From NCBI GenBank assembly GCA_905181745.1, contig CAJIYV010000018.1, positions 1 to 10,204 of the forward strand: a stretch of DNA of 10,204 bases. Direction: 5' to 3'. A program made the translations under genes and the position numbers. Under the pieces are notes generated by a model. The model saw nothing but the letters and a program-made list of their open reading frames with translations. It did no database searches and was not told the origin of the DNA. This document shows, one piece after another, positions 1 through 7,500 of the stretch (the stretch's first letter is position 1; every line of letters starts with the position of its first letter). This stretch comes from an uncultured Actinomycetes bacterium. Lineage in GTDB: Bacteria; Actinomycetota; Actinomycetes; S36-B12.

Positions 1-371
1 ACGAGATCTGGTTCAGTGTGCACCAAGTAGGGGCGGCCTGACAGGTCAATCGCACTTTGCACCAAGCATTCATCCAGTGGAACGAGCGCATCTCCGTAGC
101 GCGTGAGTCCCGCCCGGTCGCCCAGAGCCTGATTGATCGCTTGACCAAGTGCCAAACTCGTGTCTTCAACCGTGTGATGCGCGTCCACGTGTAAGTCACC
201 CTTGGTGTTCACCAGCAGATCGAATCCACCGTGCTTTGCAAGTTGGGCCAGCATGTGGTCAAAGAAAGGCACCCCGGTCTCAATTGTGCTGTGCCCGGTG
301 CCATCAAGTGATAACTCCACGAGAACCATGCTTTCCTTGGTCTCTCGCTCAATCCGTGCCATTCTGGTCAT
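1..371 (-). CDS. hisB: Imidazoleglycerol-phosphate dehydratase, N-terminal part (runs off left edge)
   Basis: HisB removes water from imidazole glycerol phosphate to give imidazole acetol phosphate, the sixth step of histidine synthesis in the cytoplasm. About 123 codons are visible of a family that is usually near 200. Visible marks are FFDHMLAQLAKHG (about residues 36-48), the metal-binding HHTVED motif (65-70), and the R-G-x-x-R-x-G ... PLDE segment before the edge. The enzyme binds Mn with the HHxxE motifs; the second one lies outside the window. The ATG at 371 is chosen over the in-frame ATG at 362 because a perfect AGGAGG sits 6 nt upstream of it. The gene lies 16 nt after hisC, so it is third in a hisD-hisC-hisB operon. 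It is a stand-alone dehydratase start, with no sign of the N-terminal phosphatase domain found in the bifunctional enterobacterial HisB. Confidence 0.96.
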   Translation of the reverse strand, partial: MTRMARIERETKESMVLVELSLDGTGHSTIETGVPFFDHMLAQLAKHGGFDLLVNTKGDLHVDAHHTVEDTSLALGQAINQALGDRAGLTRYGDALVPLDECLVQSAIDLSGRPYLVHTEPDL

Positions 372-377
372 GTTTTT

Positions 378-383
378 CCTCCT
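378..383 (-). promoter_or_regulatory. Strong Shine-Dalgarno for hisB
   Basis: On the minus strand AGGAGG lies six bases (AAAAAC) before the hisB ATG at 371, inside the 16-nt hisC-hisB gap. It is the strongest ribosome binding site in the window and fixes the hisB start at 371 rather than 362. It also suggests that hisB is translated independently rather than only by coupling to hisC. Confidence 0.85.
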
Positions 384-387
384 GCGC

Positions 388-1482
388 TCAGACTATCGCT
401 CTCATACTCTGGATAAATTGGTCATTCTCACTGGGCGTGCCGATGCTGACTCGGAGCCAGCCCGACGGACCGGTTTCTCGAACCAGGATTCCTTGTTCGA
501 GTAGCGACTTCCAGATCAGATGCGCATCCACGAACTCCCCAAAGTACAAGAAATTGGCATCACTTGGGGCGACCCGCACCCCCAAGTCCGCCAAGGCACT
601 CGCCACGTGAACACGGCCCCCCGTGATTTCATGAACGCGTGCGAGTGACTCTTGTGCAAATCCCAGTGCGGCAATTGCAGCTGCCTGCGAAATCGAAGAG
701 AGGTGATAAGGCAATCGCACCAATTTGAGTGCCTGCACGATCCGTTCTTCACTCACAGCGCAGTAACCGAGTCGCCCACCCGCGTAACCGAATGCTTTGC
801 TCATGGTTCGAGACACGACCACGTTTGGATAGGTATCCAGCAGCTTCACAGCGGTTGCATTTTTCTCCCTGCGAAACTCTGCGTACGCCTCGTCAATAAC
901 CACTAATGCCCCCACTTCCCCAGCGGCAATCACGATTTTTTCAATTTCGACGAGCTCGATCAAAGTCCCAGTTGGATTATTAGGCGAAGCAAGAATCACT
1001 AGGTTGGGCGCGTGTGATGCGATTTCCCCGATTGCTAACTCAATATCAACGGTGAAATCAGCCCGCCGAGGAATAGAAACCATTTTAGTAAACGAATCTC
1101 GGGCGTACTCCGGATACATTGAGTAGGTGGGATCAAATGTCAATGCTGTTGCTCCTGGCCCACCGAATGCACTGAACAATTGCGACATGATCTCATTAGA
1201 ACCATTTGCCGCCCATATGCGCTCAGGTGCAATTTTCACCCCTGATTCGTGATTCAGATAATCAGCTAGGACCGCCCTCAGCTCCACAGCGTCGCGATCG
1301 GGGTACCTATTTACTTCACGGGCCGCTGTGCCAACAGCCGCTGAAATCGCTGCAACCACTGACTCGCTCGGAGGATACGGGTTTTCATTTACATTAAGTC
1401 GAACCGGCACCAGGTCGACCGGTGCTCCATACGGCGATTGCCCCTGTAAATCGGCGCGAAGCGGTAACTCAAATTTGCTCAT
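388..1482 (-). CDS. hisC: Histidinol-phosphate aminotransferase
   Basis: HisC is a PLP enzyme that transfers the amino group of glutamate to imidazole acetol phosphate, giving histidinol phosphate (seventh step of histidine synthesis). The 364-residue length is normal for this fold-type I aminotransferase. Visible motifs are the N-terminal RLNVNENPYPPS, NGSNEIMSQL, SPNNPTGT, VVIDEAYAEF and SRTMSKAFGYAGGRLGY; the PLP-binding lysine is K229 in the last of these. The reading frame stays open to 1560 inside hisD, but the ATG at 1482 is chosen because the protein then begins with SKFELPLRADLQG, the usual start region of actinobacterial HisC. A GTG at 1488 is an alternative. The start lies 10 nt after the hisD stop with only a weak GAG-type ribosome site, so coupling to hisD translation is likely. 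Confidence 0.96.
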   Translation of the reverse strand: MSKFELPLRADLQGQSPYGAPVDLVPVRLNVNENPYPPSESVVAAISAAVGTAAREVNRYPDRDAVELRAVLADYLNHESGVKIAPERIWAANGSNEIMSQLFSAFGGPGATALTFDPTYSMYPEYARDSFTKMVSIPRRADFTVDIELAIGEIASHAPNLVILASPNNPTGTLIELVEIEKIVIAAGEVGALVVIDEAYAEFRREKNATAVKLLDTYPNVVVSRTMSKAFGYAGGRLGYCAVSEERIVQALKLVRLPYHLSSISQAAAIAALGFAQESLARVHEITGGRVHVASALADLGVRVAPSDANFLYFGEFVDAHLIWKSLLEQGILVRETGPSGWLRVSIGTPSENDQFIQSMRAIV

Positions 1483-1492
1483 CCGCACACAC

Positions 1493-2806
1493 TCATTTCT
1501 CGGTCCGAACCGAGATCGCTTGCCCGTGAGCGGGCAGGTCTTCAGCGCTCGACAGAGCAAGCACGTGCGGGGCCACTTCGATCAAAGCCTCCCGCGAGTA
1601 TTCAATAATGTGGACTCCGCGCAGAAAGGTCTGCACCGATAAGCCCGACGAGTGTTTTGCTGAACCAGCGGTTGGCAAAACATGGTTCGAGCCAGCGCAG
1701 TAATCACCTAGGGATACGGGCGCGTACGTTCCCACAAAAATTGCACCGGCATGTCTGACTCTGCGCGCCACCTCGCGCGCATTCTGAACGTGTACTTCCA
1801 GGTGCTCGGCCGCGTAGTCATCAACGACCGCCAAACCTTGTTCAAGATCGTCCACCAAAATTATCGCGCTTTGCACTCCACGAAGCGCCTTTTCGATGCG
1901 CTCCGAGTGCTTCGCCAAAGGCACCCGTACCGCTAGCGAAGCTTCCACCCGTTGGGCCAAGGACTCACTGGCAGTAACCAGAACAGCCGCAGCAAGTTCG
2001 TCATGTTCAGCCTGGCTAATTAAATCAGCCGCGACATGTGTGGGGTCCGCAGTGTCATCCGCCAAAATCAGGATCTCCGTTGGTCCCGCCTCAGAATCAA
2101 TACCAATAACACCTTGTAACGCGCGCTTCGCGGCCGTCACGTAAATATTTCCGGGCCCGGTTACCAGGTCCACCCGCTGACACTCCCCTATCGGGAGTGT
2201 CACGCCATAAGCCAACATGGCCACGGCTTGGGCACCGCCAACGGAATACACCTCTTCAATGCCTAGTAGGTGGCAAGCGGCCATGACCACCGGGTGCGGC
2301 CAACCCCCCCAGTCTTTTTGAGGCGGTGAGACAACAGCAATGGAACCGACTCCCGCAATCTGCGCTGGCACAACATTCATGACAACGCTGCTCGGATAAA
2401 CGGCTTGGCCACCGGGCACATAAAGTCCCACGCGGTCAACCGGAATCCACCTTTCGGTGACAGTCCCGCCCGACACGACTTCGGTTTCGCTTTCGCCACG
2501 GACTTGGTCTAAGTGCACGATTCTTGCTCGGCGAATTGATTCCAGCAACGCCGCCCGCACTGCCGGATCCAAATTCTCTGCCGCCCTTTTAAGTTCTTCG
2601 GCAGGAACACGAAGCGATGGGGGGGCAATGCCGTCCAGCGTGAGAGACCAGCGAGCTACCGCCTCGGCCCCATTCTCCCGGATATCTTCCAAGATCGGGG
2701 CAACTATTTTTGAGGCGTCGGCGACATTAGTGGCTGCCCGAGGCACCATGTTGGTCACAGACACCCCGGCAGCATCACTCTCCCGAAGATCGATGCGCCG
2801 AATCAT
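1493..2806 (-). CDS. hisD: Histidinol dehydrogenase
   Basis: HisD oxidises L-histidinol to L-histidine in two NAD-dependent steps, the last reactions of the pathway. At 437 residues it has the normal length. It shows the YVPGGQAVYPSSV segment, VTGPGNIYV, QAEHDE with the zinc ligands Q265 and H268, AAEHLE with the expected catalytic Glu-His pair, the family signature DYCAGSNHVLPT with the zinc-binding Asp, and a C-terminal LPAH supplying the last zinc ligand. The ATG at 2806 gives the usual start MIRRIDLR; an in-frame TTG at 2839 would overlap the divergent gene at 2830 and is unlikely. No Shine-Dalgarno is visible. Instead a TAAACT hexamer ends 7 nt before the ATG, which suggests a leaderless mRNA with no room for an attenuator or riboswitch. 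A perfect 10-bp inverted repeat lies inside the gene at 2178-2202. Confidence 0.97.
   Translation of the reverse strand: MIRRIDLRESDAAGVSVTNMVPRAATNVADASKIVAPILEDIRENGAEAVARWSLTLDGIAPPSLRVPAEELKRAAENLDPAVRAALLESIRRARIVHLDQVRGESETEVVSGGTVTERWIPVDRVGLYVPGGQAVYPSSVVMNVVPAQIAGVGSIAVVSPPQKDWGGWPHPVVMAACHLLGIEEVYSVGGAQAVAMLAYGVTLPIGECQRVDLVTGPGNIYVTAAKRALQGVIGIDSEAGPTEILILADDTADPTHVAADLISQAEHDELAAAVLVTASESLAQRVEASLAVRVPLAKHSERIEKALRGVQSAIILVDDLEQGLAVVDDYAAEHLEVHVQNAREVARRVRHAGAIFVGTYAPVSLGDYCAGSNHVLPTAGSAKHSSGLSVQTFLRGVHIIEYSREALIEVAPHVLALSSAEDLPAHGQAISVRTEK
2178..2202. repeat. Perfect 10-bp inverted repeat inside hisD, CIRCE-like core
   Basis: The arms TGACACTCCC (2178-2187) and GGGAGTGTCA (2193-2202) are exact reverse complements separated by five bases. 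In hisD mRNA this would form a 10-bp hairpin with a GAUAG loop. No run of U follows on either strand, so it is not an intrinsic terminator. Read as DNA, it contains CACTC-N9-GAGTG, the core and spacing of the HrcA operator CIRCE (TTAGCACTC-N9-GAGTGCTAA), but only 6 of 9 bases match in each arm. It encodes the TLPIGECQ part of HisD, so protein constraint may explain some of it. The function is unknown. Confidence 0.6.
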
Positions 2807-2813
2807 GTCATTC

Positions 2814-2819
2814 AGTTTA
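2814..2819 (-). promoter_or_regulatory. Predicted -10 element of the hisD operon (leaderless)
   Basis: On the minus strand TAAACT fits the actinobacterial -10 pattern TAnnnT, and the hisD ATG at 2806 follows after seven bases, the distance expected if transcription starts at the A of the ATG. I see no TTGACA-like -35 at 16-18 nt. The hexamer shares its first TA step with the opposed -10 of the Lon-domain gene. Confidence 0.5.
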
Positions 2820-2823
2820 CTCT
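2818..2823 (+). promoter_or_regulatory. Predicted -10 element of the Lon-domain/ybaK unit (leaderless)
   Basis: TACTCT fits TAnnnT and ends six bases before the GTG at 2830, so a transcript would begin at or next to the start codon. There is no Shine-Dalgarno before that GTG and no clear -35 box. The element overlaps the hisD -10 on the other strand by two bases. Confidence 0.5.
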
Positions 2824-2829
2824 GTCTCA

Positions 2830-3510
2830 GTGACTTCACATATTTCGCTCTTTCCCCTAAACACTATTTTGGTACCGGGCCTGGTGCTCCCGCTTCATAT
2901 TTTTGAACCACGGTACCGATTGATGGTCCAGGAGCTTCTTGAAATCCCCGATGAAGAGGAACGTGAGTTTGGGGTCGTTGCGATTCGAGATGGCCACGAT
3001 GTATCAACCTTGGGTATAGACGCACTTCACCCAATCGGCATCTCGGCCGTTATGCGTGAAGTTACCCCGAGTGAGGGCGGCCGATACGACATCGTCACAA
3101 CGGGTGCTCGACGATTTACCGTCAAGGCTTTGGATACCAGTTCACCCCTTTTGAGCGCGGACGTTGAGTGGCTCCCCGAGCCCGTTCCCGTGGAGTCAGC
3201 GGAACTTTCCCTCCTTACCGAAAGCACGCTCAGTGAATTTGCCGCCTACCGCGCTGCCCTCTCGGGTGAACTCAATAGCAACGTGTCGATATTTGAAGAA
3301 CTCCCAAAAGACCCGGTGGTGGTCGGCTATCTTCTCACCGCAGCCATCTTGCTCCCAACCGATGAACGTCAGGCGCTTCTCGGCGCAGAAACAGCCGAGT
3401 CGCGGCTTGAACTAGTGCGCACGTTACTTCGGCGTGAGACCAGTCTGATCCAACATTTCGGCGCCTTGCCTGCGATTGACCTCCTGACTGATAACTTTTC
3501 GTCCAACTAG
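2830..3510 (+). CDS. Stand-alone Lon N-terminal (substrate-binding) domain protein
   Basis: This 226-residue protein matches the Lon protease N-terminal domain: ISLFPLNTILVPGLVLPLHI followed by FEPRYRLM at about residues 5-32, then FGVVAI, and a central segment with GRYDIVTTGARRF typical of the family. The rest is a helical region rich in Leu and Glu. There is no AAA+ ATPase or Ser-Lys protease domain, so it is not Lon itself. Such single-domain proteins are common in actinobacteria, often beside hisD; their role is not established, though binding of unfolded or tagged protein is a reasonable guess. The start is a GTG, supported by the family's usual beginning a few residues before the PLFPL-type motif. 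It forms a two-gene unit with ybaK, 12 nt downstream, and is divergent from hisD with 23 bp between start codons. Confidence 0.9.
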   Translation: MTSHISLFPLNTILVPGLVLPLHIFEPRYRLMVQELLEIPDEEEREFGVVAIRDGHDVSTLGIDALHPIGISAVMREVTPSEGGRYDIVTTGARRFTVKALDTSSPLLSADVEWLPEPVPVESAELSLLTESTLSEFAAYRAALSGELNSNVSIFEELPKDPVVVGYLLTAAILLPTDERQALLGAETAESRLELVRTLLRRETSLIQHFGALPAIDLLTDNFSSN

Positions 3511-3522
3511 GATCAATTTACG

Positions 3523-4002
3523 ATGAAAGCCTTGGCGATCACTGCGGCAACAATTGCCTTAGATTCATCCGGTGTTCCATATACATTGCGCAAATTCGAG
3601 AGCGACACCGTCACTGGTTTCGGCAAAGAAGCTGCCATCAGGATGACAGTTGACGAGGATCAAGTATTCAAAACTATTCTTTTCGGCGATAAGGAAATGG
3701 CCGTCGTAGCGATCGCCCCGGTTTCACGAGAAATCAGCACTAAGCGGCTCGCTGCAGCGGTCGGCGTCCGCAACTTAGAACCAATGGAATCTGCGCTCGC
3801 CCAGAAAATGAGTGGCTACGTCCTGGGCGGAATCAGCCCATTCGGGCAAAAGAAACAGCTTGAGACGGTAATTGATTCAAGTGCTGACAACTTTGAGACC
3901 ATCTATGTCAGTGGCGGTCGCCGCGGGCTCGAAATCTGCATTTGCCCCACAGATCTCATGCACGCTCTCAACGCATTAGTGGCGCACATTCACGCTGAGT
4001 GA
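3523..4002 (+). CDS. ybaK: YbaK/EbsC family Cys-tRNA(Pro) deacylase
   Basis: Proteins of this family hydrolyse mischarged Cys-tRNA(Pro), which prolyl-tRNA synthetase makes by mistake, and so protect translation from cysteine-for-proline errors. The 159 residues cover the whole single domain. Visible marks are VFKTILF with the essential lysine (K50 here), the SREISTKRLA segment, the GYVLGGISPFGQKK loop carrying the family GGxSP motif, VIDSSAD, and YVSGGRRGLEI near the C terminus. The ATG at 3523 has an AGGA ten bases upstream that overlaps the stop of the preceding Lon-domain gene, so the two are very likely co-transcribed. Its 3' end overlaps the convergent membrane-protein gene by 13 bp. The exact mischarged tRNA accepted cannot be told from sequence, since related trans-editing proteins differ in specificity. 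Confidence 0.93.
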   Translation: MKALAITAATIALDSSGVPYTLRKFESDTVTGFGKEAAIRMTVDEDQVFKTILFGDKEMAVVAIAPVSREISTKRLAAAVGVRNLEPMESALAQKMSGYVLGGISPFGQKKQLETVIDSSADNFETIYVSGGRRGLEICICPTDLMHALNALVAHIHAE

Positions 4003-4535
4003 CTTCGGCTGCGCTTGCGCTCTACCAAGAAGTCGCCAAAAGCCATAATCGCAATCACCAGACTTGACCCCAGCGGCCACATTAAAAGCATGGCAGGCAA
4101 AGTGACTTCAAGTGGGCCATCGAGGACCGTTGAATCGGGAATCTCCACATTTTCCAGATCAACAAAGCCCAAATTCGAACCCACCCACCACATTGCCCAA
4201 GTTCCCACCGCCGAAGATGCCAAGGCCGCCACCAAACTAGCCAGTAGATGCTCCCTGCGCATCGATACCAAGGCGATCGCCATAAATACGCCGGCAAGTG
4301 CACCCACTGCCCCAAATGAAATATTGGCCGCGAAATATTCCTGGGGTTGGAATCCTTCGGGCACAACCCGATCCGGTGTCACCACCACTGACACTCTGGG
4401 GGCCAAGGACCACCACAGGACTCCGAGTGCGGCACCTGAGAGTCCGCCAGCAATCACACCGGTAATGAACACCGTTACTGCTTTGCGTGTTCGGGCCGGG
4501 GGTTTACCCAGATCAGAATTCACTACATCAGGCAT
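3990..4535 (-). CDS. Small four-helix membrane protein of unknown function
   Basis: The 181-residue product has four clear hydrophobic segments at about residues 20-44, 68-90, 97-119 and 145-168, a basic C-terminal tail (VERKRSRSHSA) and a short polar loop between the first two helices with the APRVSVVVTPDRVVP stretch. The N terminus is short and polar and no cleavable signal peptide or catalytic motif is visible. The pattern reminds me of DUF2567-type actinobacterial membrane proteins, but I cannot confirm that without a profile search. The ATG at 4535 lies inside the end of dnaE (13-nt overlap) with an AGG six bases before it, so its translation is probably coupled to dnaE. Its 3' end overlaps ybaK on the other strand. 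Continuous good coding sequence and membrane topology argue that it is real. Confidence 0.8.
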   Translation of the reverse strand: MPDVVNSDLGKPPARTRKAVTVFITGVIAGGLSGAALGVLWWSLAPRVSVVVTPDRVVPEGFQPQEYFAANISFGAVGALAGVFMAIALVSMRREHLLASLVAALASSAVGTWAMWWVGSNLGFVDLENVEIPDSTVLDGPLEVTLPAMLLMWPLGSSLVIAIMAFGDFLVERKRSRSHSA

Positions 4536-7500
4536 GATGAACCTAAAAGTGCCTTCAAATCACCAAAGAGTGACGGGGAAGGTGTCACTCGGAATACGTC
4601 ATCAAGTTTCATCACCGTGGTCGACGTCCCACCGCTGAGGTGCAACTGCACCTCCGTTGTTCCCGGGTGTTGGGCAAGAATTGTTTTCAATCGCGCAACC
4701 AGCGGTGGGACACAACGCGCGGCAGCCATGGTGAGTCGAACCGGACCTGCCGGGGCTCCGGATAGGTCGGGCGCAATAACTTCAAGTGCAATTGCCCTAA
4801 TTCCGTCTTCGTCGCTGCGGTCAATCTTAGTGCGAATAACCAAAATGGAGTCATCGACTAAAAGCGTTCCAAAGGATGCATATGAGGCCGGGAACACCAT
4901 GACTTCCAGAGTTCCCTCAAGGTCTTCAATTGTCACGATCGCCCACGCTGAACCTTTTTTCGTAGTCTTACGCACCACGCTTGTCACCAGACCGCCTAAC
5001 GAAACCACCTGGCCATCAAGATGCTCGTCGATCAGAACGGAGGCGATACTTCGATCTGAGAGTTGCGCGAGTGCACTTTCCATACCAAAAAGTGGGTGAT
5101 CTGACACGTACAGTCCCAGCATGTCGCGTTCGTGCGCTAGTAAAAGCGACTTTTCCCATTCGGTGATTCCAATAACGGGGCGCTCAATCAGTGATTCCTC
5201 GCCACCTTCCTCTAGCCCTCCAAATAGATCAAACTGGCCGACCGCCTCGGAACGCTTGATGTCAACTGCGGCGTCAATTACTTGCTCGTGCACCCCGCTC
5301 AAGCCCTTACGGGTGTGCCCCAAACTGTCAAATGCGCCGGCTTTCACCAATGACTCAACTACCCGCCTGTTACACACTGCAATATCTACTTTCGCAATGA
5401 AGTCGTGGAAGTCAGCGAATCGCCCCACTCGATTTCGAGTCGCAATAATCGACTCAACCACATTGGTTCCCACATTACGAATCGCTGTCAACCCAAAACG
5501 AATATCACTTCCTCGCGGTGTGTAATTCGCATCAGAATCGTTTACGTCGGGGGGCAACACTTTGATCCCCATTCGTCGGCACTCGTTCAGGTAGATCGCT
5601 GAGCGTTCTTTATCATCAGCCATTGAGGTGAGAAGCGCCGCCATGTATTCGGCCGGGTAATTAGCCTTTAAATAGGCGGTCCAATACGACACCAATCCAT
5701 AACCAGCCGTATGCGCCTTATTAAACGCGTAATCAGAAAAAGGGACCAAAACTTCCCACAATTTATTGATCGCGGGTTCTGAGAATCCACGCTCGCGCAT
5801 TCCCTCACTGAACGGGACGAATTCTTGCTCAAGAATTTCTTTCTTCTTCTTGCCCATTGCACGGCGCAGTAAATCCGCTTTCCCTAACGAGTATCCGGCC
5901 AGTAATTGAGCAATGGCCATCACCTGTTCCTGATAGACAATCAGACCATAGGTGTCCCCAAGAATCTCGCTTAAGGGCGCTTCAAGTTCAGGGTGGATCG
6001 GGACAACCGGCTTGCGGCCATTTTTTCGATCTGCATAATCATTATGCGCATTTGCACCCATAGGGCCAGGTCGATACAGCGCGAGCACTGCCGAAATATC
6101 TTCGAAATTGTCCGGTGCCATGGAGCGTAAAAGCGAACGCATGGGTCCACCGTCAAGTTGGAAAACACCCAATGTGTCACCGCGGGACAGCAGCTCATAG
6201 GCAGGGCCATCGTCGAGGCCGAGTGTTTCTAGCACAACCTCGACTCCGGTATTACGCATGATATTTTCAAGGCAATCATCAAGAACTGAAAGGTTGCGTA
6301 ATCCCAAGAAATCCATTTTGAGTAGTCCAAGCGCCTCACATGCACCCATGTCAAACTGAGTAATTATTGCGCCATCTTGTTCGCGTTTCCAGACCGGAAT
6401 CACGTCCATGAGTGGTTCACTGCACAAAATCACGCCCGCTGCGTGCACCCCCGGCTGTCGTTTAAGACCCTCCAAGCCTTTGGCCGTGTCAACTACCGTC
6501 TTCGCCTCCGGATCACTTAAATAAAGCGCCCGGAACTCGGCCGCTTCAGAGTAACGAGAGTCTTCCGGATCAAACGCACCTTTGAGCGTGATGTCTTTGC
6601 CCATGACGGACGGTGGCATTGCCTTCGTGATCCGTTCGCCTACCGAATACGGCAGACCCAGAACCCGAGCACTGTCTTTCACAGCTGCCTTCGCCTTGAT
6701 CGAACCGTAGGTAACAATCTGCGCGACTCGCTCTTCACCATATTTCTCCGTTGCGTACCGGATCATGTCTGCGCGACGACGTTCATCAAAGTCAATGTCG
6801 ATATCAGGCATTGAAATTCGCTCAGGATTAAGAAAACGCTCGAAAAGCAGCCCGTGCTCAATCGGGTCAAGATCGGTAATGCCCAAAGCGTACGAGATCA
6901 TAGCTCCCGCTGCCGAGCCTCGGCCCGGCCCAACTCGAATCCCACTAGTTTTTGCATGCTGCACCAGATCAGCCACAACAAGGAAATACCCCGGGAATCC
7001 CATTTGTGCAATGACACCCAATTCGTATTCGGCTTGGGTCCGGACCGCATCAGGTACACCTGCCGAGTACCTGCGCGCTAGACCAATTTCCACTTCCTTC
7101 ACCAGCCATGACTCTTCACTCTCACCGGCTGGAATGTCAGCGCGCGGCATGAGATTCGCACCCTCACTGAACTCAACATTGCACCGTTCCGCGATTAACA
7201 GCGTGTTGTCACACGCCTCAGGGAATTCGCTCCATAGCTCTCGCATTTGCGCGGCAGACTTCAAATAGAAATCACGCGCATCAAATCTAAATCTTTTAGG
7301 GTCATCAAGAGTCGTTCTGGTTCCAATGCACAGCAAAACATCATGTGTATCGGCATCGCCTTCATGGATGTAATGCATGTCATTGGTAGCAATTAATGGC
7401 AAGTCAAGCGTTTTCGCGATTTTGATCAGGTCGGGCATGAAGTTTCGCTCGATTGCTAACCCGTGATCCATGATCTCGGCAAAAAAGTTTCCCGCGCCGA

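Noticed and set aside
149..610. Long plus-strand open frame opposite hisB/hisC
   Set aside because: It lies opposite two clear family members, its product is rich in Cys, Pro, Ser and Arg like antisense shadows, and it resembles no family I know.
1407..1425. Near-palindrome GCACC-A-GGTC/GACC-GGTGC inside hisC
   Set aside because: It has an unpaired base and encodes the repetitive PVDLVPV segment, so coding bias explains it well enough.
2151..2160. Perfect palindrome CCGGGCCCGG in hisD
   Set aside because: It is the codon choice for the conserved TGPG of the VTGPGNIYV motif and has no spacer, so it is probably incidental.
2807..2829. Histidine attenuator, T-box or riboswitch upstream of hisD
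   Set aside because: Only 23 bp separate hisD from the divergent gene and there is no run of His codons or stem-loop set, so no leader can be present.
2807..2839. Upstream extension of hisD to a TTG at 2839
   Set aside because: It adds residues absent from HisD proteins, overlaps the divergent gene's start, and would span the predicted -10 element.
4001..4034. GACTTC ... GAAGTC possible hairpin at the ybaK/membrane-gene junction, considered as a bidirectional terminator
   Set aside because: The stem is only 6 bp with a 22-base loop, and no T run follows on either strand.
4015..4638. 207-codon plus-strand open frame opposite the membrane gene and the end of dnaE
   Set aside because: The minus-strand frame gives clean transmembrane segments while this one gives a Thr/Ser/Pro-rich product without domains; it is an antisense shadow.
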